A DNA stretch of 57,542 nucleotides from Oscillospiraceae bacterium (GTDB lineage Bacteria > Bacillota > Clostridia > Oscillospirales > Oscillospiraceae): assembly GCA_017409205.1 (NCBI GenBank), contig JAFQTF010000012.1:1-57542 (forward strand), read 5' to 3'. Positions 33,558 to 41,007 of this stretch are shown one piece after another. Made by a program: the position numbers and the translations under genes. Under the pieces are notes generated by a model that saw nothing but the letters and a program-made list of their open reading frames with translations, ran no database searches and was not told the origin of the DNA. Within the stretch, counting starts at the first letter, position 1. Every line of letters starts with the position of its first letter.

Positions 33558-34253
33558 ATGGCAATGCATCCTGAAACCATGATGATCGAAGAAGTGATCT
33601 TTTCTCTGATCCCCATGCTGGCATCCGGAATTCCCGGCACCCTGCTGAGTATTGCATCCTATGTCCTGACTTCCATGGCACTGTATACCGTTGCTACCCG
33701 CCGGGGGATCGGTCATGCCTGGCTCAGCTGGATCCCGCTGCTGAATGTGTGGATCATCGGTTCCCTGTCCGACCAGTACCGGTATGTGGTGAAGGGCAAG
33801 TATAAATCCAAGCGGAAGTGGCTGCTGATCCTGACGCTGCTGAACGTGCTGTGTGGTATCTGCGCTGTTGTTGGCATCGCTGGCATTGCGCTGGATGTGG
33901 CAGGGACCATGGTTTACGGTATCCATGACAAAGCAGTGATGCGGCTGATCATGGGGCCGGTTATGGGAATCGCCGGTCTGGCCCTGCCCATTGCAGGGTT
34001 GTCCATTGCGGTCACCGTGATCCGTTTTATGGCGATGTATGATCTTTATTCCTCTATGGATCCCGCTAACAGCGTGATGTTCCTGGTGCTGAGCATTTTG
34101 TTTCCCTTTACGGAACCTTTCTTCCTGTTTTTCAGCCGGAACAAGGACGAGGGTATGCCGCCCCGCAGGCAGGAGCCTGTCTATGAGCAGCCCCAGTGGC
34201 AGCCTCAGGAGCCTGCCGCTGATCCCTGGGAAGAAAACAAGGATTATCTGTAA
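33558..34253 (+). CDS. Polytopic membrane protein of unknown function
   Basis: 231 residues, RBS AAAGGAG. About four or five hydrophobic helices. The segment 'GIGHAWLSWIPLLNVWIIGS' (about 49-68) is of a kind seen in many small bacterial membrane proteins. A hydrophilic tail rich in Pro, Gln and Glu follows ('RRQEPVYEQPQWQPQEP'). I recognise no functional family. Single-gene unit between its own promoter and a bidirectional terminator. Confidence 0.8.
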   Translation: MAMHPETMMIEEVIFSLIPMLASGIPGTLLSIASYVLTSMALYTVATRRGIGHAWLSWIPLLNVWIIGSLSDQYRYVVKGKYKSKRKWLLILTLLNVLCGICAVVGIAGIALDVAGTMVYGIHDKAVMRLIMGPVMGIAGLALPIAGLSIAVTVIRFMAMYDLYSSMDPANSVMFLVLSILFPFTEPFFLFFSRNKDEGMPPRRQEPVYEQPQWQPQEPAADPWEENKDYL

Positions 34254-34258
34254 CAGCA

Positions 34259-34292
34259 AGAACCCGGATGCAAAGCATCCGGGTTCTTTTTT
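34259..34292. terminator. Bidirectional terminator
   Basis: AGAACCCGGATGC/GCATCCGGGTTCT with loop AAA and a T-run on the plus strand; it sits between converging genes ending at 34253 and 34297. Confidence 0.9.
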
Positions 34293-34296
34293 ATGG

Positions 34297-35427
34297 TTAT
34301 TTCAGCAGAGTGGCAGGGATCTCCTGGGCCATCCGTTTGTAGCCGGCGGCGCTGGGGTGGAGATGGTCGCCGGAATCGTATTCCGGGAAGAAATAGTCCG
34401 GCATGACCGGATCGCGCAGGGCCTTGTCAAAATCGATGCAGCCATCGATCAGGTCGGTGGTGCGGATGAACTCGTTGTAGGCGTGGCGCATTTCCTGCCG
34501 GAAGGGGGCGTCGGTGCGCCAGCCGCCCATGGGCAGCAGGGTGCCCACATAGACCTTGTAGCCATAGCTCCTGGCTTGGGCGATGTAGCTCTTCAGACCG
34601 TTTATCAGCTCCTCTACAGTGGGCAGATCGCTCATGGGCCGGAAGATGTTTTTGTCGGTGCCTACAGGATGGATGATGTCATTGATACCCTGCTGGATGA
34701 TGACGGTGTCGGCGCCTTCCGTGGGTACTTCATGATGGAACCGGTGCTCACCGGAAAGACCGTAGGACTCATATTGCAGGCAGTGGTATTCCCGCAGGAT
34801 CCGGGAGCCGGAGGTCGCCCGGCGGATGATGGCGGTTTTGTCGTAGCCCTCCACGAAGCAGCGGACAGCCAGCTCATCAGGCCAGTCCTGGGCGGTGATG
34901 GAGTCGCCGTAGCAGACGATGGCCCGGTTTTCCGCGCCGGTCAGCACGGAAACATTGCACAGGAAATAGCACAGGTGGGTGGTGCGGCAGTTGTCTGCGG
35001 AGATGTCTGCGTTTTCCGTCTGGTCGCCGTTGGCATAGAGACCTTCAGACAGGGGACCGCAGGTATAGACCACACTGCGCATCAGGGTGAAGTCCTTCAG
35101 ATAGAAGCTGACCTGCATCAGCTCACCGCCATGGATGCAGACCGGCAGGGGATCGGAGACTGTGTTTTCGCCGGCGGGAATGGTGACGGCCCGCTGACCA
35201 CCGAAGTGGACGGGGTAGAAACAGCCGTCATAAAGCACAGTGACCTTCTCCAGAGAGATGGGCTCGGTTCCGCAGTAATTGTCAAAGGTGAGCCGGACGG
35301 CGCTGCAGGTGAAGGATGAAATGATGGGATAGCGCAGTGTAATATCCTTGGCATACCGCTCCGGACGGTTTTCTGCCACAGAAACGGCGTTGCCCCACAC
35401 GCTGACCCATTTTGTGTTCTGCTCCAT
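34297..35427 (-). CDS. SGNH/GDSL-family esterase
   Basis: 376 residues. An N-terminal beta-sandwich (about 1-165) precedes the SGNH hydrolase domain. Catalytic Ser176 lies in 'CYGDSIT', the Asn block in 'IIQQGINDI', and the Asp-His pair in 'SGDHLHPSAAGY' near residue 350. No signal peptide is visible, so it is probably cytoplasmic. Two-domain SGNH enzymes of this type de-esterify sugars or polysaccharide fragments. RBS AGAGGAGAG. Monocistronic, divergent from the aldo/keto reductase gene. Confidence 0.88.
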   Translation of the reverse strand: MEQNTKWVSVWGNAVSVAENRPERYAKDITLRYPIISSFTCSAVRLTFDNYCGTEPISLEKVTVLYDGCFYPVHFGGQRAVTIPAGENTVSDPLPVCIHGGELMQVSFYLKDFTLMRSVVYTCGPLSEGLYANGDQTENADISADNCRTTHLCYFLCNVSVLTGAENRAIVCYGDSITAQDWPDELAVRCFVEGYDKTAIIRRATSGSRILREYHCLQYESYGLSGEHRFHHEVPTEGADTVIIQQGINDIIHPVGTDKNIFRPMSDLPTVEELINGLKSYIAQARSYGYKVYVGTLLPMGGWRTDAPFRQEMRHAYNEFIRTTDLIDGCIDFDKALRDPVMPDYFFPEYDSGDHLHPSAAGYKRMAQEIPATLLK

Positions 35428-35577
35428 GATGTTCTCTCCTCTTTGTTGATTACTGATATCATACGATAATCCGGCAGAAAAAGCCAGTATTTTCTTTTGA
35501 TGCGTTGGACTTTTCTTGCGTTCTTTTGAATTTTATGCTACCATAAACCCATTCTATGAAATACGAGGGGGATCCCT

Positions 35578-36756
35578 ATGCAGTACCGCAATGACAAATA
35601 CGGCAATCCGCTGTCGGTTCTGGGCTTCGGCTGTATGCGCTTTCAGCGAAAAGCCGGCGCCATCGACATGGCTGAGGCGGAAAAGGAGATCATGCTGGCC
35701 TATGAGAACGGCGTGAACTACTTCGATACCGCTTACATTTACCCCGGCAGCGAGGCTGCCATCGGTGAGATCTTTGAGCGCAACGGCATCCGCAAAAATA
35801 TCCACATCGCCACCAAGCTGCCCCACTACCTTATCAAAAGTGTGGCGGGGATCGAAAAGCTGTTTCAGGAGGAACTGAAGCGGCTGCGCACTGATTATGT
35901 GGATTACTATCTGATGCACATGCTGAACGATGCCGATACCTGGCAGCGGCTTCTGGACATGGGCGTAGGGGAGTGGATCGCCGAAAAGAAACGCAGCGGC
36001 GCCATCCGGCAGATCGGCTTCTCTTATCACGGCAACTCCGAAATGTTTTGCAGGATCGTGGATGCCTATGACTGGGATTTCTGCCAGATCCAGTACAATT
36101 ATCTGGACGAACATTCCCAGGCAGGCCGCCGGGGACTGAACCATGCCTATGAAAAGGGTATCCCCGTCATCATTATGGAGCCTCTGCGGGGCGGCAAGCT
36201 GGTGAATATGCTGCCGGAGGAGGCAAGGAAGATCATCCGCGGCTGTGATCCTGCCCACACCCCTGCCCAGTGGGCCTTCCGCTGGCTGTGGGATCAGGAG
36301 GCTGTAACGGTGGTGCTTTCCGGCATGAATACCCAGGAAATGGTGCTGGATAACATAAAAACCGCTTCTGAAACAGAGGTGGGTTCCCTGACGGATGCGG
36401 ACCAGGCCATGCTGCAGCAGGTGGTTCAGGCCATCCGGCGGGGTATGAAAGTGGGCTGCACCGGCTGCGGTTACTGTATGCCCTGCCCCAAGGGTGTGGA
36501 CATTCCCGGTACTTTCGCTGCCTGGAACCAGTACTATGCGGAAAGTAAATTCAGCGGTTTCCGGGAGTATCTGATGTGTACCGCTCTGCGGAAAAATACC
36601 GCCTCCGCATCCCAGTGTATCGGCTGCGGCAAATGCGAAAAGCACTGCCCCCAGAATATCCAGATCCGGGACATGCTGAAGCAGGCGGGAAAGGATCTGG
36701 AGAATCCTGCGTATAAAGTCGTTAAGAAAGCGGCAGGCTGGTTCGTCCATTTTTAA
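35578..36756 (+). CDS. Aldo/keto reductase with C-terminal ferredoxin-like domain
   Basis: 392 residues. The aldo/keto reductase barrel starts 'GNPLSVLGFGCMRF', with the catalytic Asp-Tyr pair in 'NYFDTAYIYPGSE' (about 44-56). The C-terminus adds iron-sulfur Cys groups: CTGCGYCMPC (294-303) and CIGCGKCEKHC (347-357). This Fe-S subgroup is common in anaerobes and may pass electrons between ferredoxin and NAD(P)H-type substrates. The substrate is unknown. RBS GAGGGGGAT. The DMT exporter gene follows 11 bases later. Confidence 0.9.
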   Translation: MQYRNDKYGNPLSVLGFGCMRFQRKAGAIDMAEAEKEIMLAYENGVNYFDTAYIYPGSEAAIGEIFERNGIRKNIHIATKLPHYLIKSVAGIEKLFQEELKRLRTDYVDYYLMHMLNDADTWQRLLDMGVGEWIAEKKRSGAIRQIGFSYHGNSEMFCRIVDAYDWDFCQIQYNYLDEHSQAGRRGLNHAYEKGIPVIIMEPLRGGKLVNMLPEEARKIIRGCDPAHTPAQWAFRWLWDQEAVTVVLSGMNTQEMVLDNIKTASETEVGSLTDADQAMLQQVVQAIRRGMKVGCTGCGYCMPCPKGVDIPGTFAAWNQYYAESKFSGFREYLMCTALRKNTASASQCIGCGKCEKHCPQNIQIRDMLKQAGKDLENPAYKVVKKAAGWFVHF

Positions 36757-36767
36757 GAGGTAGCGCG

Positions 36768-37646
36768 ATGAAGTATTTTGAGAAGCGCCCTATGGTGCTG
36801 ATCCTCGTGGGCATTCTGGGCATTTCCATGTCCTCCATCCTGATCCGCTACTCCACGGCCCCTTCGGCGGTCACCGCTTCCTGGCGGCTGCTGTGGACGG
36901 TGATCCTGATGAGTCCTGTGGTGCTGGGCAAAAAGCAGGTGCGGCAGGAACTGTTTTCCGTGGAGAAAAGGACTGCTGCCCTGAGTCTGCTCAGCGGCGT
37001 ATTCCTGGCAGTGCATTTCTGGTTCTGGTTTGAATCCCTGCGTATGACTACCGTTTCCAGCGCTACTACCATCGTCAGCACGGAAGTGATCTGGGTCTCC
37101 ATCGGCTTTTTCCTGTTCCTGAAGGGCAGACTCTCCCGGAAAGCGGTGGCGGCCATTGCAGTAGCCTTCACAGGAAGTGCCTGCATTGCCTTTGCCGATT
37201 CCGGAGCAGGAGGCACCCATCTCCGGGGCGACATTCTGGCACTGCTGGCAGCCATTGCCGTGGCGGTGTATATGCTGCTGGGCCGTATCGTCCGGGCGAA
37301 GGTTTCCAATTCGGTGTATACCTATCTGGTGTACATCGCCTGTGGTGCGGGACTGGTGCTGATGAGCGTTTTTCAGGGTCAGGGTCTCTTTGTCTATGGC
37401 CTCAACGGTATTCTCATCGGCCTTGCGCTGGCGGTTTTCTCCACCATTCTGGGCCACAGTGTGTTCAGCTGGTGCCTGAAATATTTTTCGCCCTCTTTTG
37501 TTTCCGCCTGTAAACTCTGTGAGCCGGTGGTATCCTCCATCCTGGCGGCATTTCTGTTCCGGGAGATCCCCGGCCCGGTGCAGCTTGTGGGCTGTCTGCT
37601 GATCCTTGGCAGCGTGCTGTACTATTCCAGACTGGAAGAAAAGTGA
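36768..37646 (+). CDS. EamA/DMT-family transporter
   Basis: 292 residues with ten hydrophobic helices in two EamA repeats. Visible markers are 'SMSSILIRYSTAPSAVTASW' (N-terminal repeat) and 'AIAVAVYMLLGRIVRAKV' (start of the second). Drug/metabolite exporters of this kind move amino acids, sugars or small toxic compounds. Probably co-transcribed with the aldo/keto reductase, so it may export that enzyme's product (inference). Confidence 0.9.
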   Translation: MKYFEKRPMVLILVGILGISMSSILIRYSTAPSAVTASWRLLWTVILMSPVVLGKKQVRQELFSVEKRTAALSLLSGVFLAVHFWFWFESLRMTTVSSATTIVSTEVIWVSIGFFLFLKGRLSRKAVAAIAVAFTGSACIAFADSGAGGTHLRGDILALLAAIAVAVYMLLGRIVRAKVSNSVYTYLVYIACGAGLVLMSVFQGQGLFVYGLNGILIGLALAVFSTILGHSVFSWCLKYFSPSFVSACKLCEPVVSSILAAFLFREIPGPVQLVGCLLILGSVLYYSRLEEK

Positions 37647-37725
37647 TCCGGGGCAGGAGCGCCGCTGTGCATATTCCCGGCAAGCAGAGCCCCAGTGGAT
37701 GCCCGGCCTGATAATACAGAAAAAA

Positions 37726-37751
37726 ACCGGCAGGCCATTCAGCCTGCCGGT
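37726..37751. terminator. Bidirectional terminator
   Basis: ACCGGCAGGC/GCCTGCCGGT with a 6-base loop. It is preceded by seven A on the plus strand (T-run for the minus gene ending at 37804). Confidence 0.85.
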
Positions 37752-37803
37752 AAATTTATGGAATTCTTACGAAGGAACAGCCCGCGGTTCCTTACGGTTT
37801 TTG

Positions 37804-38223
37804 TCAGAAGGAAGCTTCAAAATAATACCATCTGTCCAGAAGCCGGATGGTGATACCATGATTGTCACCACCAGCATTCCATGTCCATTGCCCGGCGCTT
37901 CTTTCCGTGAGGGAAACATCGGTGTTCTGAAAAGCAAGAGGGACATCATCGGGAGAATAGTAGCAGCCATAGTAGGTATCGCCCAGAGCGGACAGGATAA
38001 ACTCTGTCATGGGGTGATCTCTGTTCCAACTGTTGACGGCTTTGTAACCAAAGAGAACTGCGTCATCTGCCGGAACACCGTGTCCGGCGGCCAGACTTTC
38101 TTCCACCTGGCTGTGATAAAGCCCCACAAATAACCGGACACGGTTTTTGGGGAGGGATAGCGCGGTGATACAAACCAACAGCAGTATCGTGAGGATCAGA
38201 AAAACGGATCTGCGATTTTTCAA
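37804..38223 (-). CDS. Small membrane-anchored protein of unknown function
   Basis: 139 residues if translation starts at TTG 38221-38223, chosen because AAGGAGGGATC sits at the right distance; no ATG fits. The N-terminus 'KNRRSVFLILTILLLVCITAL' is basic then hydrophobic: a signal anchor or uncleaved signal peptide. The rest is a small extracytoplasmic domain with 'SLTERSAGQWTW' and 'RWYYFEASF' at the end. I recognise no family. It lies downstream of the NagZ-like lipoprotein gene on the same strand and may share its transcript. Confidence 0.7.
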   Translation of the reverse strand: MKNRRSVFLILTILLLVCITALSLPKNRVRLFVGLYHSQVEESLAAGHGVPADDAVLFGYKAVNSWNRDHPMTEFILSALGDTYYGCYYSPDDVPLAFQNTDVSLTERSAGQWTWNAGGDNHGITIRLLDRWYYFEASF

Positions 38224-38300
38224 AAGGATCCCTCCTTTATGATGGTGATTCCACCATAGCACGAAATAAGGAATATACTGTAGGAAACATTTGGATTCTT

Positions 38301-39443
38301 CTAAAAAATCAACCCAAGGTCCTTTTTCCACTGCAGGATTCGCATGACTGAGGCGTCCAGCTGTGCCATGGGGATGCGTCCATCCTGAACGGCTTCCAGC
38401 ACAGCGGGGTACTGCACATGGTATTCCGAACTGCACAGCAGGTCATTTCCTGCCAGAACTGCCAATACGGCAGCCTCCTCCGGGCCGTAGATATCGGAAA
38501 TGGCCTCCATCGCCAGATCATCGGTGATGATGACACCGCTGAAGCCCATGGTATTGCGAAGATAGTCATGCACCGCAGGGGAGAGGGAGGCGGGCAGCTC
38601 TTCATCGAAGGCCGCAACGATGGTATGGCTTACCAGAATGGCATCGGCGCCTGCCCGGATGCCCTCTGCGAAGGGGATCAGATCGGCGTTCTCCAGTTCT
38701 TCCAGCGGCCGGTCATCCAGAACCAAACCAACATGGGTGTCATCGTTGTTGCCATAGCCGGGAAAGTGCTTCAGAACGCTGCCCAGACGGTGCTGCTGAT
38801 AGATCTGCAGCGTATTGGCGGCGAAGCGGCCGGTTACCTCCGGGCTTTCCCCCAGAGAGCGGTCATACATAAACGCATCGAAGCGTGTGGTCACATCGCA
38901 GACCGGCCCCATGGCTACATTGACGCCCAGACTGTGCAGCAGGGAAGCTTTTTCCGTTTCTGCTGCCAGCACGGATTCCATGCCGCCCCGGGTATAGCTT
39001 TCCCGGGGGGAAGGGAACCGGGAATGGCGGAAGGCAGGGTGACTGCTGACCCGGCAGACGCTGCCGCCTTCTTCATCCACCGCGATCAGAAGGGGAATGG
39101 GAGAAGAAAACTGCCACAGGGCGATTTTCTCTTCCATGGAATCCGGTGTTTCATTGTCGAAATCCTGGCCAAACAGGAGATATCCGCCCAGATGAAAGCG
39201 CGTGATGTCATCTGCTGCACCGGAATCCGGACACCGGGCCAGAAACAGCTGTCCTGTCTTTTCCTCCGTGGTCATGGCATCAAGCAGATTCTGCATGGGA
39301 TCTGCAGAGGAAGGCACAGCTGGGGACAGGGAAACGGACTGAGTGGCGGGAGGGATGGAAGATATGGTCATTTCCGGCTGGGGCTGGCTGCTGCAGCCTG
39401 CCAGCAGGAAAGAAATCATCAGAAGCAGGGAAATAAGTCGCAT
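38301..39443 (-). CDS. GH3 beta-N-acetylhexosaminidase-like lipoprotein
   Basis: 380 residues. A lipoprotein signal peptide with lipobox LAGC (Cys17) and a Ser/Pro-rich linker (18-48) lead to a single GH3 barrel. The NagZ-type motif is 'KHFPGYGNNDDTHVGL' (225-240), giving the His/Asp pair, and the nucleophile Asp lies in 'IITDDLAM' (about 308). A surface-anchored enzyme that removes N-acetylglucosamine from muropeptides or related glycans is likely. The Gly of the usual KHFPGHG is Tyr-shifted (KHFPGYG), a mild deviation. Confidence 0.88.
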   Translation of the reverse strand: MRLISLLLMISFLLAGCSSQPQPEMTISSIPPATQSVSLSPAVPSSADPMQNLLDAMTTEEKTGQLFLARCPDSGAADDITRFHLGGYLLFGQDFDNETPDSMEEKIALWQFSSPIPLLIAVDEEGGSVCRVSSHPAFRHSRFPSPRESYTRGGMESVLAAETEKASLLHSLGVNVAMGPVCDVTTRFDAFMYDRSLGESPEVTGRFAANTLQIYQQHRLGSVLKHFPGYGNNDDTHVGLVLDDRPLEELENADLIPFAEGIRAGADAILVSHTIVAAFDEELPASLSPAVHDYLRNTMGFSGVIITDDLAMEAISDIYGPEEAAVLAVLAGNDLLCSSEYHVQYPAVLEAVQDGRIPMAQLDASVMRILQWKKDLGLIF

Positions 39444-39528
39444 GTCGTCACCTCCCGGGTATTATAGCGGAAAAAGCTGCGTTGGGCAAGAAAAAAGAGC
39501 CTTCAGGCCCACCAAAAGCAAAAAGAAA

Positions 39529-39573
39529 TGACCCTTGACTGAAGTTTCTTTCAAAATCTTCAATCAAGGGTCA
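39529..39573 (-). terminator. Strong terminator with no protein gene in front
   Basis: A 16-bp stem (one mismatch): TGACCCTTGA.TGAAG at 39529-39544 with its complement at 39558-39573. On the minus strand TTTCTTTTTGC follows. It ends a minus-strand transcript coming from 39574-39810, where no protein gene is seen. Confidence 0.8.
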
Positions 39574-39805
39574 CTTCTGTTCAATCTTGGTATCTAACAT
39601 CATTGGTTAACCTCTCTTTCTACGGAATAGACATCTGCTTTCTTCTAAATCCGTTCCCTTACCACGTTCTCTTTTGTCACAGACCCTTCAGCGGGTTATT
39701 CTTATGTGTGGGAGTATTTTATCGGAAACAAATGTCCTTAGCCCAGTTTATAACTTATGGCATTTTAAGAGTTACCTTGTACATTGGTATCACCCTTTCT
39801 GACTA
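39574..39805 (-). ncRNA. Candidate rod-shaped non-coding RNA (6S-like architecture)
   Basis: This AT-richer stretch has no plausible protein gene but folds on paper into one long interrupted hairpin. The outer stem is 39605-39618 with 39767-39776. The middle stem is 39630-39637 plus 39639-39642 with 39725-39736 (12 bp with one bulge). The tip is ACCC 39683-39686 with GGGT 39693-39696. A wide internal loop separates outer and middle stems. A weak minus-strand promoter (TTGCAT 39835-39830, 16 bases, TTAAAT 39813-39808) and the terminator at 39529-39573 bracket it. A closing stem, large bubble and long apical arm recall 6S RNA, but I cannot confirm the family. Confidence 0.4.
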
Positions 39806-39910
39806 TAATTTAACACAGTCCAGGGAAAGATGCAAGATGGAAAACTGGACAAAATGACGGGAAGAGTGTGGTGCAAAAGGTAAAAAATGGACATTTCGAC
39901 GAAAAAGGAG

Positions 39911-39940
39911 TTGACTTTCCAGGGAAGAATATAGTATAAT
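39911..39940 (+). promoter_or_regulatory. Promoter facing directly into a terminator
   Basis: TTGACT (39911-39916), 18-base spacer, TATAAT (39935-39940). The predicted start is only a few bases before the terminator hairpin at 39951. Confidence 0.6.
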
Positions 39941-39950
39941 AAATTTGTTC

Positions 39951-39977
39951 GGCGGGCCGTATGGCCCGCCGGTTTTT
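39951..39977 (+). terminator. Terminator just after the promoter at 39911
   Basis: GGCGGGCC/GGCCCGCC with loop GTAT, then GG and seven T on the plus strand. On the minus strand it lies just past the DegV stop but has no T-run there. Confidence 0.8.
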
Positions 39978-40847
39978 TTATCTTTTTTCGCCGAAAAAGA
40001 ACAATGCCAGCATGCCGGGGCCCACATGGGCGCCGGTGAAGGGCTCATGGGCGCAGACGATCAGCTCTCTGGGACGGCAGATCTCGCAGATCCGCTCCGC
40101 CAGCAGCTCTGCCTCTTCCGGGCAGTCGCCATGGGAAATGGCGATGCGCTGATTTTCCGGATGGATGGCGCGGGTGCGGTACAGCTCCACGATCTCGTCC
40201 ATGGCTTTCTTCCGGCCGCGGCATTTTTTGAGAGCAACGATATGTCCCGTGGGATCGCCCCACAACAGGGGCTTGATATTCAGAACGGTTCCGATGGCGG
40301 CAGTTGCGCCGCTGACCCGACCGGTGCGTTTCAGGAAGTTCAGATCGTCCACAGTGAAATACTGCAGCAGATGGGGAACCGCGTCATCCAGAATGTCTGC
40401 AGCCTCCCGGGCGGTCTTGCCCTCTGCCCGCAGCTCAGAAGCGCGGCAGGCCAGCAGACCGGGGCCGAAGCCGGCGCCCAGAGAGTCCACTACCCGGACA
40501 GTGCGCTCCGGAAACGCCTCCTGCAGCTCCTCTGCAGCGATCCGGGCAGCCTGAATGGTGCCGCTGATGCCGGAGGACATGCCGACATAGATCACATCCC
40601 GGCCCTGCTCCAGTTCCGGCTGGAAGTGGGTCATGAACAGATGGGTATTCAGCAGACTGGTCTTCATTTCGGAGCCGCTGCGCAGTTTGTCATAATACCC
40701 ATGGGCATCGAAGGCGTCGATATCTCCTTCGTAGATACCCGGTTCTCCGTCCAGAACATAGCTGCAGGGCAGAACCCGGATCTCCAGCTGACGAAGCAGG
40801 CTTCCCGGCAGATTGGAGCAGCCATCGGTAAAAACAGTAAATTGCAT
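39978..40847 (-). CDS. DegV family (FakB-like) fatty-acid-binding protein
   Basis: 289 residues from ATG 40845-40847 with ACGGAGGA. N-terminal 'FTVFTDGCSNLPGSLL' and 'LEIRVLPCSYVLDGEPG' follow the DegV pattern. The pocket segment is 'MKTSLLNTHLFMTHF', then 'GMSSGISGTIQAARIAAEEL' and 'LNFLKRTGRVSGATA'. It differs clearly from the DegV at 30977 (for example Ser-Gly-Ile-Ser in place of Ser-Lys-Leu-Ser), so the two may prefer different fatty acids. Monocistronic. Confidence 0.9.
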   Translation of the reverse strand: MQFTVFTDGCSNLPGSLLRQLEIRVLPCSYVLDGEPGIYEGDIDAFDAHGYYDKLRSGSEMKTSLLNTHLFMTHFQPELEQGRDVIYVGMSSGISGTIQAARIAAEELQEAFPERTVRVVDSLGAGFGPGLLACRASELRAEGKTAREAADILDDAVPHLLQYFTVDDLNFLKRTGRVSGATAAIGTVLNIKPLLWGDPTGHIVALKKCRGRKKAMDEIVELYRTRAIHPENQRIAISHGDCPEEAELLAERICEICRPRELIVCAHEPFTGAHVGPGMLALFFFGEKR

Positions 40848-41007
40848 AGTGTTCCTCCGTGTTATATTATTTATCAAATAACATAAAAGATTTGTGGGGT
40901 CCTGTAAAGAAACCTTGCCAAAACGGAAGAAACAGGAGAGAGAAATCCGGAATTCTACCGCCGGTAGAGAAGAAAAACCGGAGATGCCGCCTGCATCTCC
41001 GGTTTTT

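Noticed and set aside
39603-39857. An 84-codon plus-strand frame in the gap before DegV
   Set aside because: No RBS and odd composition (hydrophobic, Cys/Phe-rich); the same DNA is better explained by a structured minus-strand RNA.
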